The notes under the pieces were generated by a model. That model made no database searches, was not told where the DNA came from, and saw only the letters and a list, made by a program, of their open reading frames with translations. This document shows positions 6,122 through 12,764 of a stretch of 12,764 bases of DNA, one piece after another. How positions within the stretch are numbered: the first letter of the stretch is position 1; each line of letters starts with the position of its first letter. The position numbers and the translations under genes are program-made. This stretch comes from Shewanella sp. (GTDB lineage: Bacteria; Pseudomonadota; Gammaproteobacteria; Enterobacterales; Shewanellaceae), in contig SDWK01001007.1 of the NCBI GenBank assembly GCA_004195335.1, positions 1 through 12,764 on the forward strand. Direction: 5' to 3'.

Positions 6122-8544
6122 TAATCTTTATGCTCCGCAGCCACACTATCGACAATGGTCTGTCTGACAGAAGAACGAAGCAAGCCATTCGCTCGCTCCC
6201 TAATCCTAAGAACATCGCCTTGATTGCCGTTATCTAACAGGTAGCCTAACTCCTTAAGCTTGACGCTCAGTGCACCATAGAGCTTTTTATCATAAAATTC
6301 AGGGGCTGTAATACCATGCAGGGCACCTAATCTCTGTGCCAGTTTATGACTCTCACGCTCAAGATCGGAACGTTCCATCTTGGGGCAAGCCGCCAACAAA
6401 TTAAAGATAATCGCATAACGCTGTAACGTTTCACCGACGGTACCGGCGAGTAGCAAGAGTTGATTCACTTGGACTTCGACAATACTGAAACCATCAGCTT
6501 CTGTAATAAGTCCTTGAGCGATGAACAGATCCAGAATTTGACCAACAAGCTTATCTGTATCTTCGACGCCCATAAATAACTCGGCCTGAAGCAGAGGATA
6601 GAAATCGTTGATGATATCGATAATCTCAGCTCGAGAGATGTGCTCATGCTGAGTCAAACAACTAGCCACCATAGAAGGGATGACCATCAGGTGAATAATG
6701 TTGTTGCGATAGTAAGTCATCGCAACGGCAATACTCTCGTCGATTGAAATAATATCTCCCAGCGGATCACTATCCAGCTTAATTTTTTTAAGCTCTAATC
6801 CCTGCTGAACCAAAGACTTTCCATCACCCTCAACCACTGACGTGTAGGCGGTGTATGGTAAATCCTTCAGGAGTTTAAGATAGAGATCCAACTGTTTCTC
6901 TAACTGAGTTCGTTCGAGTGCATTTTGCTCTGACGCTAATAATACTAAGCTGGTCAAGGTGACTGAGCTGACTGCTGCTGCATCATTAATATTGATCATA
7001 ACCTGATTCGCTAAAGTGTTGACCATAGGCGTCAACCATTTAGGTTTCTGTTCAGGTTCATCAGCAATCTCTGCTTTCCAATCGGGTACTTGTTCATTTA
7101 AGAAGTTCTGAAGCGTGATCGGCTTACCAAAATTCACATAGCCTTGGCCAAAATTACCTAGCTTACGCAGGGCACCAAATAGCTGCCAGACCGACTCTTT
7201 CTTTTTCTTCTTACCACTCAATTCCTTATGATATGTCGCCACCTCCATCACATGATCATAACCGAGATAAACAGGCACCAGAGTCACAGGACGCTCCATG
7301 CCTCTCAAAACGCTATTAAGCGTCATTGCCAACATGCCAGTCTTAGGTGCGAGCAATCTTCCAGTGCGCGAGCGCCCACCTTCGGTGAAGTACTCAACTG
7401 AATAACCTTTAGTGAAAAGTTGATCTAAATATTCACGGAAGACGGCGGTATAAAGTTTGTTTCCTCGGAAGCTGCGACGAATAAAGAAGGCGCCACCTCT
7501 ACGGAACATGGGACCTGCAGGCCAGAAGTTAAGGTTAATTCCTGCTGCGATATGTGGTGGAACCATCCCCTGATAATAGAGAATATAGGAGAGCAACAGA
7601 TAATCCATATGACTACGATGACATGGAACATAGATGATCTCATGACCATCATGGTGCAGCTGTCGAACCTGTTCTGCCCCTTTAATATTGATGCCTTTAT
7701 AGAGTTTATTCCACAGCCAAGTTAGAAAGCGCTCGGCAATTCGAACCAGACTCTCAGAATAATCGGCACCGATCTCATCCAGATATTCCATCGCTTTCGC
7801 TCTGGCTTCAACTTCGGTGATCTTCTTGTTTGCCGCTTCCTCTTGAATCGCCTTCTTCAGGGTCTCGGAATTAATGAGAGCATGGAATAATGCCTGTCGC
7901 TTAGGCAGAACCGGGCCCGTCATCACCTTACGTTGTCGACTAAAATGCACTCGAGCCACTCGAGCCAGCTTCTGCGCGATACGCTTGTCGGTTCCATGTT
8001 CATCGGCCATATAGCGCAATGAAACGGCACTCGAAAACTGCACAAAGTTATGTCGCCCCAAAAACAGGATCATCAGACATTTTCTAAGCCAGGTAGGGTT
8101 TTCACGCTCAAGTACAGCGGCCTTCATGGTGTCATCTTCTTTACCTGGGGTTCTTCCCCAGTAAAGACTGACAGGCACAAGCTGAATATCGAGATCAGGG
8201 CGCTCTTTATGGATCTTAAGCAGACTCATAAAACTATTTAGAAAGAACTGATTACTCTCTCTTTTCCCCATGAGAGGTTTCGCCCCCTCAAGACAGACCA
8301 CTCTTGGCGTCGATTCTCCACCAACCTCTAGTGGATCATAGGGGCTTGGAAGACCTAGACCTGCGGTGATTTCACTTAACGCTGCCATATCACTGACAGA
8401 CTCAGTTTTCATCACATAGACGAGAGGTTTATCAGGATCTAAATTAAGATCTTTGAAGGGTTCATGGGGCACAACAATAGTTTGTACCAACTTGTTTTGT
8501 AACCAGCGTAATGATTTAAACCAAAGAGAGTCTTGTTTGGACAT
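6121..8544 (-). CDS. plsB: Glycerol-3-phosphate 1-O-acyltransferase PlsB
   Basis: An 807-residue enzyme, the same length as E. coli PlsB. It transfers an acyl group from acyl-ACP or acyl-CoA to position 1 of sn-glycerol-3-phosphate, the first step of phospholipid synthesis, at the inner membrane. The four acyltransferase blocks are visible: the catalytic HX4D in HRSHMD (His309, Asp314); GAFFIRRSF (351-359); the G3P-binding [10 protein letters not shown] (386-395); and [10 protein letters not shown] (421-430). The family's N-terminal and C-terminal extensions are complete. The ATG at 8544 has only a weak purine run (AAGAAAA) before it. It is the first gene of a minus-strand pair with mtr and is divergent from the Cache-GGDEF-EAL gene. 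Confidence 0.97.
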   Translation of the reverse strand: MSKQDSLWFKSLRWLQNKLVQTIVVPHEPFKDLNLDPDKPLVYVMKTESVSDMAALSEITAGLGLPSPYDPLEVGGESTPRVVCLEGAKPLMGKRESNQFFLNSFMSLLKIHKERPDLDIQLVPVSLYWGRTPGKEDDTMKAAVLERENPTWLRKCLMILFLGRHNFVQFSSAVSLRYMADEHGTDKRIAQKLARVARVHFSRQRKVMTGPVLPKRQALFHALINSETLKKAIQEEAANKKITEVEARAKAMEYLDEIGADYSESLVRIAERFLTWLWNKLYKGINIKGAEQVRQLHHDGHEIIYVPCHRSHMDYLLLSYILYYQGMVPPHIAAGINLNFWPAGPMFRRGGAFFIRRSFRGNKLYTAVFREYLDQLFTKGYSVEYFTEGGRSRTGRLLAPKTGMLAMTLNSVLRGMERPVTLVPVYLGYDHVMEVATYHKELSGKKKKKESVWQLFGALRKLGNFGQGYVNFGKPITLQNFLNEQVPDWKAEIADEPEQKPKWLTPMVNTLANQVMININDAAAVSSVTLTSLVLLASEQNALERTQLEKQLDLYLKLLKDLPYTAYTSVVEGDGKSLVQQGLELKKIKLDSDPLGDIISIDESIAVAMTYYRNNIIHLMVIPSMVASCLTQHEHISRAEIIDIINDFYPLLQAELFMGVEDTDKLVGQILDLFIAQGLITEADGFSIVEVQVNQLLLLAGTVGETLQRYAIIFNLLAACPKMERSDLERESHKLAQRLGALHGITAPEFYDKKLYGALSVKLKELGYLLDNGNQGDVLRIRERANGLLRSSVRQTIVDSVAAEHKD

Positions 8545-8581
8545 TTTTCTTATGCAATCTGAGCCATGTTAGTTAATGCAT

Positions 8582-8612
8582 AGAATACCAGAAAATGATC
8601 AGGGATACCCAA
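8582..8612 (-). promoter_or_regulatory. Possible plsB promoter
   Basis: On the minus strand an extended -10 (TGGTATTCT, 8590-8582) lies about 40 bases before the plsB ATG. A weak -35 candidate, TTGGGT (8612-8607), is 19 bases upstream of the -10 hexamer. The extended TG supports the call; the long spacer weakens it. Confidence 0.3.
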
Positions 8613-8620
8613 ATGTCGGT

Positions 8621-8732
8621 TCCAGATTAAAGTGCAATCCTTCCCTGTTTTACATCAATGACTTAGAAGTAAAAATCCAGACGGTCTTCTGAGTCAGTCC
8701 AGATTAACTTGAAATTGACCATAAAAATCCAG
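8621..8732 (+). repeat. Four TCCAG-type motifs, two exact repeat pairs
   Basis: TCCAG begins at 8621, 8676, 8698 and 8728. TCCAGATTAA is exact at 8621-8630 and 8698-8707, and the fourth copy reads TCCAGCTTAA. A longer exact pair, TAAAAATCCAG, occurs at 8670-8680 and 8722-8732. All copies are in the same orientation. They could be sites for a regulator acting on plsB or on the EAL gene, or a decayed repeat. I do not recognise the motif. Confidence 0.4.
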
Positions 8733-8783
8733 CTTAAATGAAACGGGTTATTTCATGAAGATGATGATATCACCTCTAATCAG

Positions 8784-8850
8784 ATGGCCAAATTAAGTGT
8801 GCCACTACACCTTGGAATGGAACATTTTTGCAGCGAACATCATTGGCCAT
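8784..8850. repeat. 8-base inverted repeat ATGGCCAA / TTGGCCAT
   Basis: ATGGCCAA (8784-8791) and TTGGCCAT (8843-8850) are exact inverted repeats 51 bases apart. The TGGCCA core is itself palindromic, so they can also be read as two copies of one small site. Significance is uncertain. Confidence 0.3.
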
Positions 8851-8968
8851 TAAAACATGGTGTATGAAATATGTTGGACCAAAGTGCTTACCTGAATGAT
8901 TAAAACTTGTTCGATCTCACAAAATTAACTTATAGAATGACTTAAGTAAGTACTATCAAAGTGTTGAA

Positions 8969-8977
8969 TGATATACT
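8969..8977 (+). promoter_or_regulatory. Extended -10 promoter for the EAL gene
   Basis: TGATATACT is a near-ideal extended -10 (TGn plus TATACT, 8972-8977). No good -35 lies 16-18 bases upstream, which extended -10 promoters tolerate. Transcription would begin near 8984, giving a leader of about 68 bases. A weaker alternative is TTGTTC (8907-8912) with TATAGA (8931-8936) and an 18-base spacer. Confidence 0.4.
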
Positions 8978-9051
8978 AAGTTTTCATCAGGACTATTACC
9001 TTTGTATCGCTTGCGCTGCCACCTTGTAGCCAGCGACGTTGATCTTTCACC

Positions 9052-11331
9052 ATGGACAATTCATTGTGCAGTGCAAAGGAAAAGGGACAGATAAACTTGG
9101 TACCCATCAGCAATAAAAACATCCTTAAATTCTCCGTGTTGCTGCTCTTGTCGCTGGGATTAGTCCTGTCGGCATCGACCGCCTATTATCATGTCAAACG
9201 CTGGCAAATCACCGCGCTGAAAGCCGAGCAGCTGGCCTTATCCCGAGTAGCCCAGACCTCCCTCGAACAATGGCTTAGCATCAACCGCCGCACCATTACC
9301 ACTATTGCCACAACAATAGGTCAAGCAAACGCTCCCCTAGAGCAGAACCCAAATCTTGATTTGCTGATTAAGCAATACACCGACTCGCAGCAGTTTGAGT
9401 TTCTGTCCTATGGCCTAGAACAAAACGGCTACTACCGAGTCAATGACTGGCTGCCACCAGCTGGCTATGATCCCAGGGAGCGACCCTGGTATCAGGCGGC
9501 AAAGACCGCGGGCGAGGAAGTGATCCTCTGGCCCTATGAGGGCGCAGACTTCAAGAAGGAAATCTTTATCTCGATTGCTGCCCCAATTTTTCGTAATGAA
9601 CGGTTTGTCGGGGTGGTGTCGGGGAAAATCTCCCAGGACTATATAGAAAAAATTATCTTGCACGATGGCGACAAGGCAACCGATAGCGGCATGCTGGTGG
9701 ACTGGCAAGGTACAATTCTGTTTCACCCCGATGGAACTAGGATAGGCCAGAACCTGTACCAGTCGGTACATTTCGATACAGATGAGATATCACAAGCGAG
9801 CAAGCTCAAAGGCCAGGAGCAGGTGTTTTGGGCTGGGGACGAACTCTACGTCATCACCCCGATCCCCAGCATGGGGCTTAATTTTGTTCGAGTGGTTTCC
9901 GAAGATGGACTCAACCAGCGCCTGATATCCGAGACTGGCAGCATGTTGGGACACTTTGTGATTATTTTCAGTATGGTCATGCTGGCATTTTATCTGCTGA
10001 ACCGAAAAATTTTGAGCCCGACGATGGATCTACTGGAACTGGATAACGCCACGGCATTGCCCAACAAGAAAAACTTCAAATCTATCGTCACCCAGCGCTA
10101 TCTAACCCCAAAAGTGAAGGGGATACTCATGCTGGTCAATCTGGATTACTTTAATACCCTTATCGCCGCCTATCCGGATTTGATGATCCGCCAGTTATTG
10201 AATAAGGTAAAAAACCGCATCCAGCATCTACTGGAGCAAGACTGCATCCTCGGGGTGTTCTCGGAAAACCGCTTCGTGCTGTTTGTTCCCTGCACAGACC
10301 CATCGATTACCTGCTGCGATCATTTACCTGCCAAAATTCTCCACAGCCTAGAACAGCCTTTTATGATTGCCGGTGCCGAAATGAATCTTTCGATTCATAT
10401 CGGCGCCGCCAAATTCCCTCATCAGGCAACAGACATTGAAACCCTGGTTAATCATGCATTTAGCGCATTATCTGTATCCCGCCGTAGTGGCACTCCTAAC
10501 TATTGCTTGTTTGATCCTGATCTGAATCAAGAAACCGTTAACAAGCACCTGATGATAAGCTCACTACGCAAAGGCCTGCGTGAGCATGAGTTATTTATGG
10601 TCTACCAGCCTCAATTCGATATTAGGACCAACCAGATGGTGTCGATGGAATCTTTGGTGCGCTGGAATTCATCGGAATTGGACCGCCTGGTTTTACCCGG
10701 AGAATTTATTGAGATATCCGAAAACTCGGATCTCGTTGGCGTGCTGGGCCAGTACGTGTTCGATCGGGTCGTACGACAGATTAATGACTGGCAAGCCCGT
10801 GGCTTCACGGTACCCAAGGTTGCAGTCAATATTTCTCCCAAGCACCTTTTGCAAGACGATTTTATTGATGGCCTGGTCGCGTCGCTCAAGAAGTATCAGA
10901 TCTGCGCCGGTCAGATAGAAATCGAACTGACCGAAACTTCGATGATGGAGGAGCCCCAGCGAGCAATCAATTTGCTGATCCAGTTGAAAATTTTAGGCTT
11001 CAGTCTTGCCATCGATGATTTTGGCAGCGGTTATTCTTCCTTCCAATATTTGAAGATGATGCCTTTCGATAAACTTAAGATAGACCGCATGTTTATTCGC
11101 GAGCTGGAGCATAGCAGCAACGACAGAGTCATTATCCAGTCTCTGGTCTCGATAGCCAAACATATGAATATGACATTGCTCGCCGAAGGCGTTGAAACCC
11201 CAGAGCAGCTAGCTATATTAAAGGCACAATCTGTGGCTCAGATTCAGGGTTTTCTCTATGCCGAACCTATGGCGCCGGAAGACATTGAGGCAATCATCGT
11301 GGCACAAGAAAAACAGACTGACGTTGCCTGA
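9052..11331 (+). CDS. Cache-GGDEF(degenerate)-EAL phosphodiesterase
   Basis: A 759-residue inner-membrane signalling protein. A transmembrane segment (about 27-46) leads to a periplasmic dCache-like sensor (about 50-295, with the hallmark RPWYQAA at 144-150), then a second membrane segment (about 299-318). The GGDEF domain (about 330-490) is inactive by sequence: its signature is SENRF (404-408). The EAL domain (about 500-750) keeps the expected catalytic residues: Glu533 (motif ESL instead of EAL), Asn593, Glu625, Asp655-Asp656, Lys676, Glu712 and Gln732, plus the loop DFGSGYSSF. It should hydrolyse c-di-GMP in response to a periplasmic ligand, probably small. The start is uncertain: ATG 9052 has no Shine-Dalgarno, and an in-frame TTG at 9097 does. 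In a 20-codon sample (10927-10986) 15 third positions are G or C, against 8 of 20 in a lexA sample. Confidence 0.92.
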   Translation: MDNSLCSAKEKGQINLVPISNKNILKFSVLLLLSLGLVLSASTAYYHVKRWQITALKAEQLALSRVAQTSLEQWLSINRRTITTIATTIGQANAPLEQNPNLDLLIKQYTDSQQFEFLSYGLEQNGYYRVNDWLPPAGYDPRERPWYQAAKTAGEEVILWPYEGADFKKEIFISIAAPIFRNERFVGVVSGKISQDYIEKIILHDGDKATDSGMLVDWQGTILFHPDGTRIGQNLYQSVHFDTDEISQASKLKGQEQVFWAGDELYVITPIPSMGLNFVRVVSEDGLNQRLISETGSMLGHFVIIFSMVMLAFYLLNRKILSPTMDLLELDNATALPNKKNFKSIVTQRYLTPKVKGILMLVNLDYFNTLIAAYPDLMIRQLLNKVKNRIQHLLEQDCILGVFSENRFVLFVPCTDPSITCCDHLPAKILHSLEQPFMIAGAEMNLSIHIGAAKFPHQATDIETLVNHAFSALSVSRRSGTPNYCLFDPDLNQETVNKHLMISSLRKGLREHELFMVYQPQFDIRTNQMVSMESLVRWNSSELDRLVLPGEFIEISENSDLVGVLGQYVFDRVVRQINDWQARGFTVPKVAVNISPKHLLQDDFIDGLVASLKKYQICAGQIEIELTETSMMEEPQRAINLLIQLKILGFSLAIDDFGSGYSSFQYLKMMPFDKLKIDRMFIRELEHSSNDRVIIQSLVSIAKHMNMTLLAEGVETPEQLAILKAQSVAQIQGFLYAEPMAPEDIEAIIVAQEKQTDVA
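9075..9087 (+). promoter_or_regulatory. Shine-Dalgarno-like run favouring an internal start
   Basis: AAAGGAAAAGGGA lies inside the annotated EAL-gene start region, about 10 bases before an in-frame TTG at 9097. The sequence before ATG 9052 (GTTGATCTTTCACC) has no ribosome binding site, and an in-frame TGA at 9040-9042 rules out a longer form. Starting at 9097 would remove 15 residues and leave the first membrane segment intact. Confidence 0.35.
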
Positions 11332-11701
11332 TATTTTTCGTCACATAGAATAGAAGCCTGGTAGAAGTAACCTGTTCGATAAAAGTGCCTAGTTCGATTA
11401 GAACAGACTAAATAATTGTACGTCGATAAACAGTCGGCATCGCATCACCCCCATAATCGGTACCCACACCACAATACATCTGACCATATATGGACGCTCT
11501 CAGTGAGTCAGAGCAATACTTATCTAACTAAGGTGTTTTTTGCCTTAGCTCACTATTTATCATTTATCCAAGACTGCGGCTTATGATGTGACTCATTTCC
11601 GCTTAATGCGGTTGCACTACCATATATACAGGCTTAACAATCCTCTTGTTCAGAGTCACTGCGCCCCTAAACCATAAAAAAACTTAAAATTTGGTTAATA
11701 C
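11332..11701. other. Gap between EAL gene and lexA promoter
   Basis: I see no gene and no clear intrinsic terminator for the EAL gene. Small structures are present. CTGTTC (11372-11377) and GAACAG (11401-11406) form an inverted repeat, which encloses part of a direct repeat GTTCGAT (11374-11380 and 11392-11398, 18 bases apart). CTAAGG (11528-11533) and CCTTAG (11543-11548) form a hairpin whose T-run is in the loop, not after the stem. CCGC/GCGG at 11599-11611 is a very short hairpin. Confidence 0.4.
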
Positions 11702-11729
11702 TTGCACTGAAATAAATACTGTATATACT
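11702..11729 (+). promoter_or_regulatory. lexA promoter
   Basis: A -35 TTGCAC (11702-11707) and a -10 TATACT (11724-11729) are separated by 16 bases. The first LexA operator covers the -10, so LexA binding would block RNA polymerase directly. This is the expected autoregulatory arrangement. Confidence 0.65.
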
Positions 11730-11734
11730 AACAG
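11719..11734. promoter_or_regulatory. LexA operator 1 (SOS box)
   Basis: CTGTATATACTAACAG fits the gammaproteobacterial LexA consensus CTGT-N8-ACAG with a favourable AT-rich centre. It is flanked by TA and TTA, close to the full 20-base consensus. It overlaps the lexA -10. Confidence 0.93.
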
Positions 11735-11737
11735 TTA

Positions 11738-11753
11738 CTGTATGGAAAGACAG
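11738..11753. promoter_or_regulatory. LexA operator 2 (SOS box)
   Basis: CTGTATGGAAAGACAG has intact CTGT and ACAG half-sites 19 bases (centre to centre) from operator 1. The centre is less like the alternating AT consensus, so it is probably weaker. Its right end overlaps the lexA Shine-Dalgarno AGGA (11752-11755). E. coli lexA also has two tandem operators. Confidence 0.75.
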
Positions 11754-11761
11754 GATTTACC

Positions 11762-12382
11762 ATGAGACCATTAACACCAAGACAAGCCGAGATCCTTGAA
11801 CTGATTAAACGTAATATTATCGATACAGGCATGCCGCCTACCCGTGCTGAGATTGCGAAACGTTTGGGATTCAAGAGTGCCAATGCCGCCGAGGAGCACC
11901 TTAAGGCATTAGCTAAAAAAGGTTGTATTGAGATAATGCCAGGCACATCTCGTGGTATTCGACTAACTCCAACGAATGAAAGCGAAGAAGAACTTGGTTT
12001 ACCCTTGATAGGACAAGTTGCCGCAGGTGAACCGATACTTGCTCAAGAACATGTCGAACAACATTATCAAGTCGATCCTGCCATGTTTCGCCCAAGTGCT
12101 GACTTTCTACTTAGAGTATGTGGAGACAGCATGAAGAATATTGGTATTCTTGAGGGTGATCTTCTTGCCGTTCATAAGACAGAACAAGCTCAAAATGGTC
12201 AGATTGTGGTCGCTCGTGTAGAAGATGACGTCACAGTAAAACGTTTCGAAAAACGAGGTAGCATCGTCTACCTGCATGCCGAGAATGAAGACTACTCTCC
12301 GATAGTCGTCGATCTTACCAGCCAGAGTTTAAGCATTGAAGGCTTAGCTGTTGGTGTTATCAGAAACGGAGACTGGCAATGA
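11762..12382 (+). CDS. lexA: LexA SOS repressor
   Basis: A 206-residue repressor and self-cleaving protease that controls the SOS response. The N-terminal winged helix-turn-helix (about 1-70) contains [20 protein letters not shown]. The cleavage site is Ala88-Gly89 in GQVAAGEP. The catalytic dyad is Ser123 (GDSMKN) and Lys160 (TVKRF), each shifted by four from E. coli Ser119 and Lys156. RecA bound to single-stranded DNA would trigger cleavage. The ATG at 11762 has AGGA six bases upstream. Two LexA boxes precede it, so it is autoregulated. The SulA-like gene begins within its stop codon (ATGA), so the two genes are induced together. Confidence 0.98.
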   Translation: MRPLTPRQAEILELIKRNIIDTGMPPTRAEIAKRLGFKSANAAEEHLKALAKKGCIEIMPGTSRGIRLTPTNESEEELGLPLIGQVAAGEPILAQEHVEQHYQVDPAMFRPSADFLLRVCGDSMKNIGILEGDLLAVHKTEQAQNGQIVVARVEDDVTVKRFEKRGSIVYLHAENEDYSPIVVDLTSQSLSIEGLAVGVIRNGDWQ

Positions 12383-12764
12383 AATCATTAATTGGCAATA
12401 GTCCACGTCACCCAGGTTTATGGGTAAATCTTGAAGATCCATTATCGAATGAATTACAAGGCTGCGCAGTCTCTTCAGTAACCACTCATACCCAAGGGCG
12501 TGATGAATTACAGATGCTGAGTGCCCAACTGGTTTCATTGAGTCATCAAGGTCAGTGGATTGTGCTGATTAGTCCTCCAAACATAGGTTACAAACAGATG
12601 CTAACCGATGCCGGAGTCAGAATGGACAGAGTCTTGCTCGTTCACGCCAAAGATGAAGTTGAAACCCTATGGGCCATGGAAAAAGCACTCACAAGTGGTA
12701 CATCCAGTGCGGTTATCAGTTGGACACAATCTTTAGATGCAAGAGATCATCGCCGGCTACAAAT
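12379..12764 (+). CDS. sulA: SulA-like SOS cell-division inhibitor (partial)
   Basis: The first 128 residues are present and the window ends in the next codon, so the 3' end is missing. The segment [21 protein letters not shown] (34-54), then QWIVLISPP (59-67), [22 protein letters not shown] (83-104) and [12 protein letters not shown] (109-120) follows the SulA pattern: helix, Trp-rich strand, 'Q/H-x-K/S' loop, helix, then 'VIxW'. SulA binds FtsZ and blocks Z-ring assembly during DNA damage. The ATG overlaps the lexA stop by four bases (ATGA), implying coupled translation and LexA control from the lexA operators. The N-terminal 33 residues differ from E. coli SulA. Related RecA-like ImuA proteins are longer and less likely, but without the C-terminus this is not excluded. 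Confidence 0.85.
   Translation, partial: MKSLIGNSPRHPGLWVNLEDPLSNELQGCAVSSVTTHTQGRDELQMLSAQLVSLSHQGQWIVLISPPNIGYKQMLTDAGVRMDRVLLVHAKDEVETLWAMEKALTSGTSSAVISWTQSLDARDHRRLQ

Larger units (their letters stand above)
8545..9051. other. 507-base divergent intergenic region
   Basis: There is no credible coding region between plsB and the EAL gene. It should hold the plsB promoter (left part, minus strand) and the EAL-gene promoter (right part, plus strand). Repeated TCCAG motifs and an 8-base inverted repeat, listed separately, lie between them. ATGAAA (8738-8743) and TTTCAT (8751-8756) form a further small dyad. The length is generous for two promoters, so a small RNA or a decayed element is possible, but I found nothing decisive. 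Confidence 0.5.

Noticed and set aside
8596..8623. Sigma-E-like promoter for plsB: GGAACC on the minus strand (8623-8618) with a downstream TGATCA
   Set aside because: plsB is sigma-E controlled in E. coli, so this was considered, but the -10 does not match TCTGA or TCAAA at the usual spacing.
8545..9051. CRISPR array or mobile element in the repeat-bearing gap
   Set aside because: The repeats are only 10-11 bases and irregularly spaced; there is no spacer pattern, transposase remnant or terminal inverted repeat.
11528..11548. CTAAGG/CCTTAG hairpin as a terminator for the EAL gene
   Set aside because: The T-run is in the loop, not after the stem, and the stem is only six AT-containing pairs about 200 bases past the stop.

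Overview
The window reads as chromosomal DNA of a gammaproteobacterium, most likely Shewanella or a close relative in the Alteromonadales. The support is a LexA protein that matches the Shewanella form as I remember it, a full-length 807-residue PlsB, an Mtr-type permease very close to E. coli Mtr, a SulA-like gene directly after lexA, and moderate base composition. The assignment comes from recognition of protein families, not from a search.

Layout, left to right. (1) 1-2011: a single-domain haem globin (230-643, +), then a membrane-bound diguanylate cyclase (782-2011, +). The two are separated by 138 bases that hold a nested inverted repeat. (2) 2086-3637, minus strand: a two-gene unit of a DUF3302 membrane protein (YiaW-like) and a HlyD-type membrane fusion protein (YiaV-like), with an 8-base overlap. 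It is divergent from an AraC-family regulator (3774-4790, +), and a perfect 9-base-arm palindrome lies in the shared upstream region. (3) 4815-8544: a strong hairpin terminator, then (minus strand) mtr and plsB joined by a TAATG stop/start overlap, so plsB and mtr are probably one transcript ending at that terminator. (4) 8545-9051: a 507-base gap with repeated TCCAG-type motifs and an extended -10 promoter. (5) 9052-11331 (+): a large inner-membrane protein with a periplasmic Cache sensor, a degenerate GGDEF domain and an intact-looking EAL domain, probably a c-di-GMP phosphodiesterase. (6) 11332-12764: the SOS switch, with lexA behind two CTGT-N8-ACAG LexA operators and a SulA-like division inhibitor overlapping lexA by ATGA. 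The SulA gene is cut by the window end.

How the genes fit together. The right side is housekeeping: phospholipid synthesis, aromatic amino acid uptake and the SOS response. plsB and lexA flank dgkA in E. coli; here a Cache-GGDEF-EAL gene sits between them, and its third-position GC looks higher than that of lexA. Two c-di-GMP enzymes of opposite predicted activity are present: a cyclase without the inhibitory I-site, and a phosphodiesterase. The globin beside the cyclase is the most suggestive pairing, a possible two-protein gas- or redox-responsive c-di-GMP input, but that is inference. I see no phage, insertion sequence, CRISPR array, tRNA or rRNA.
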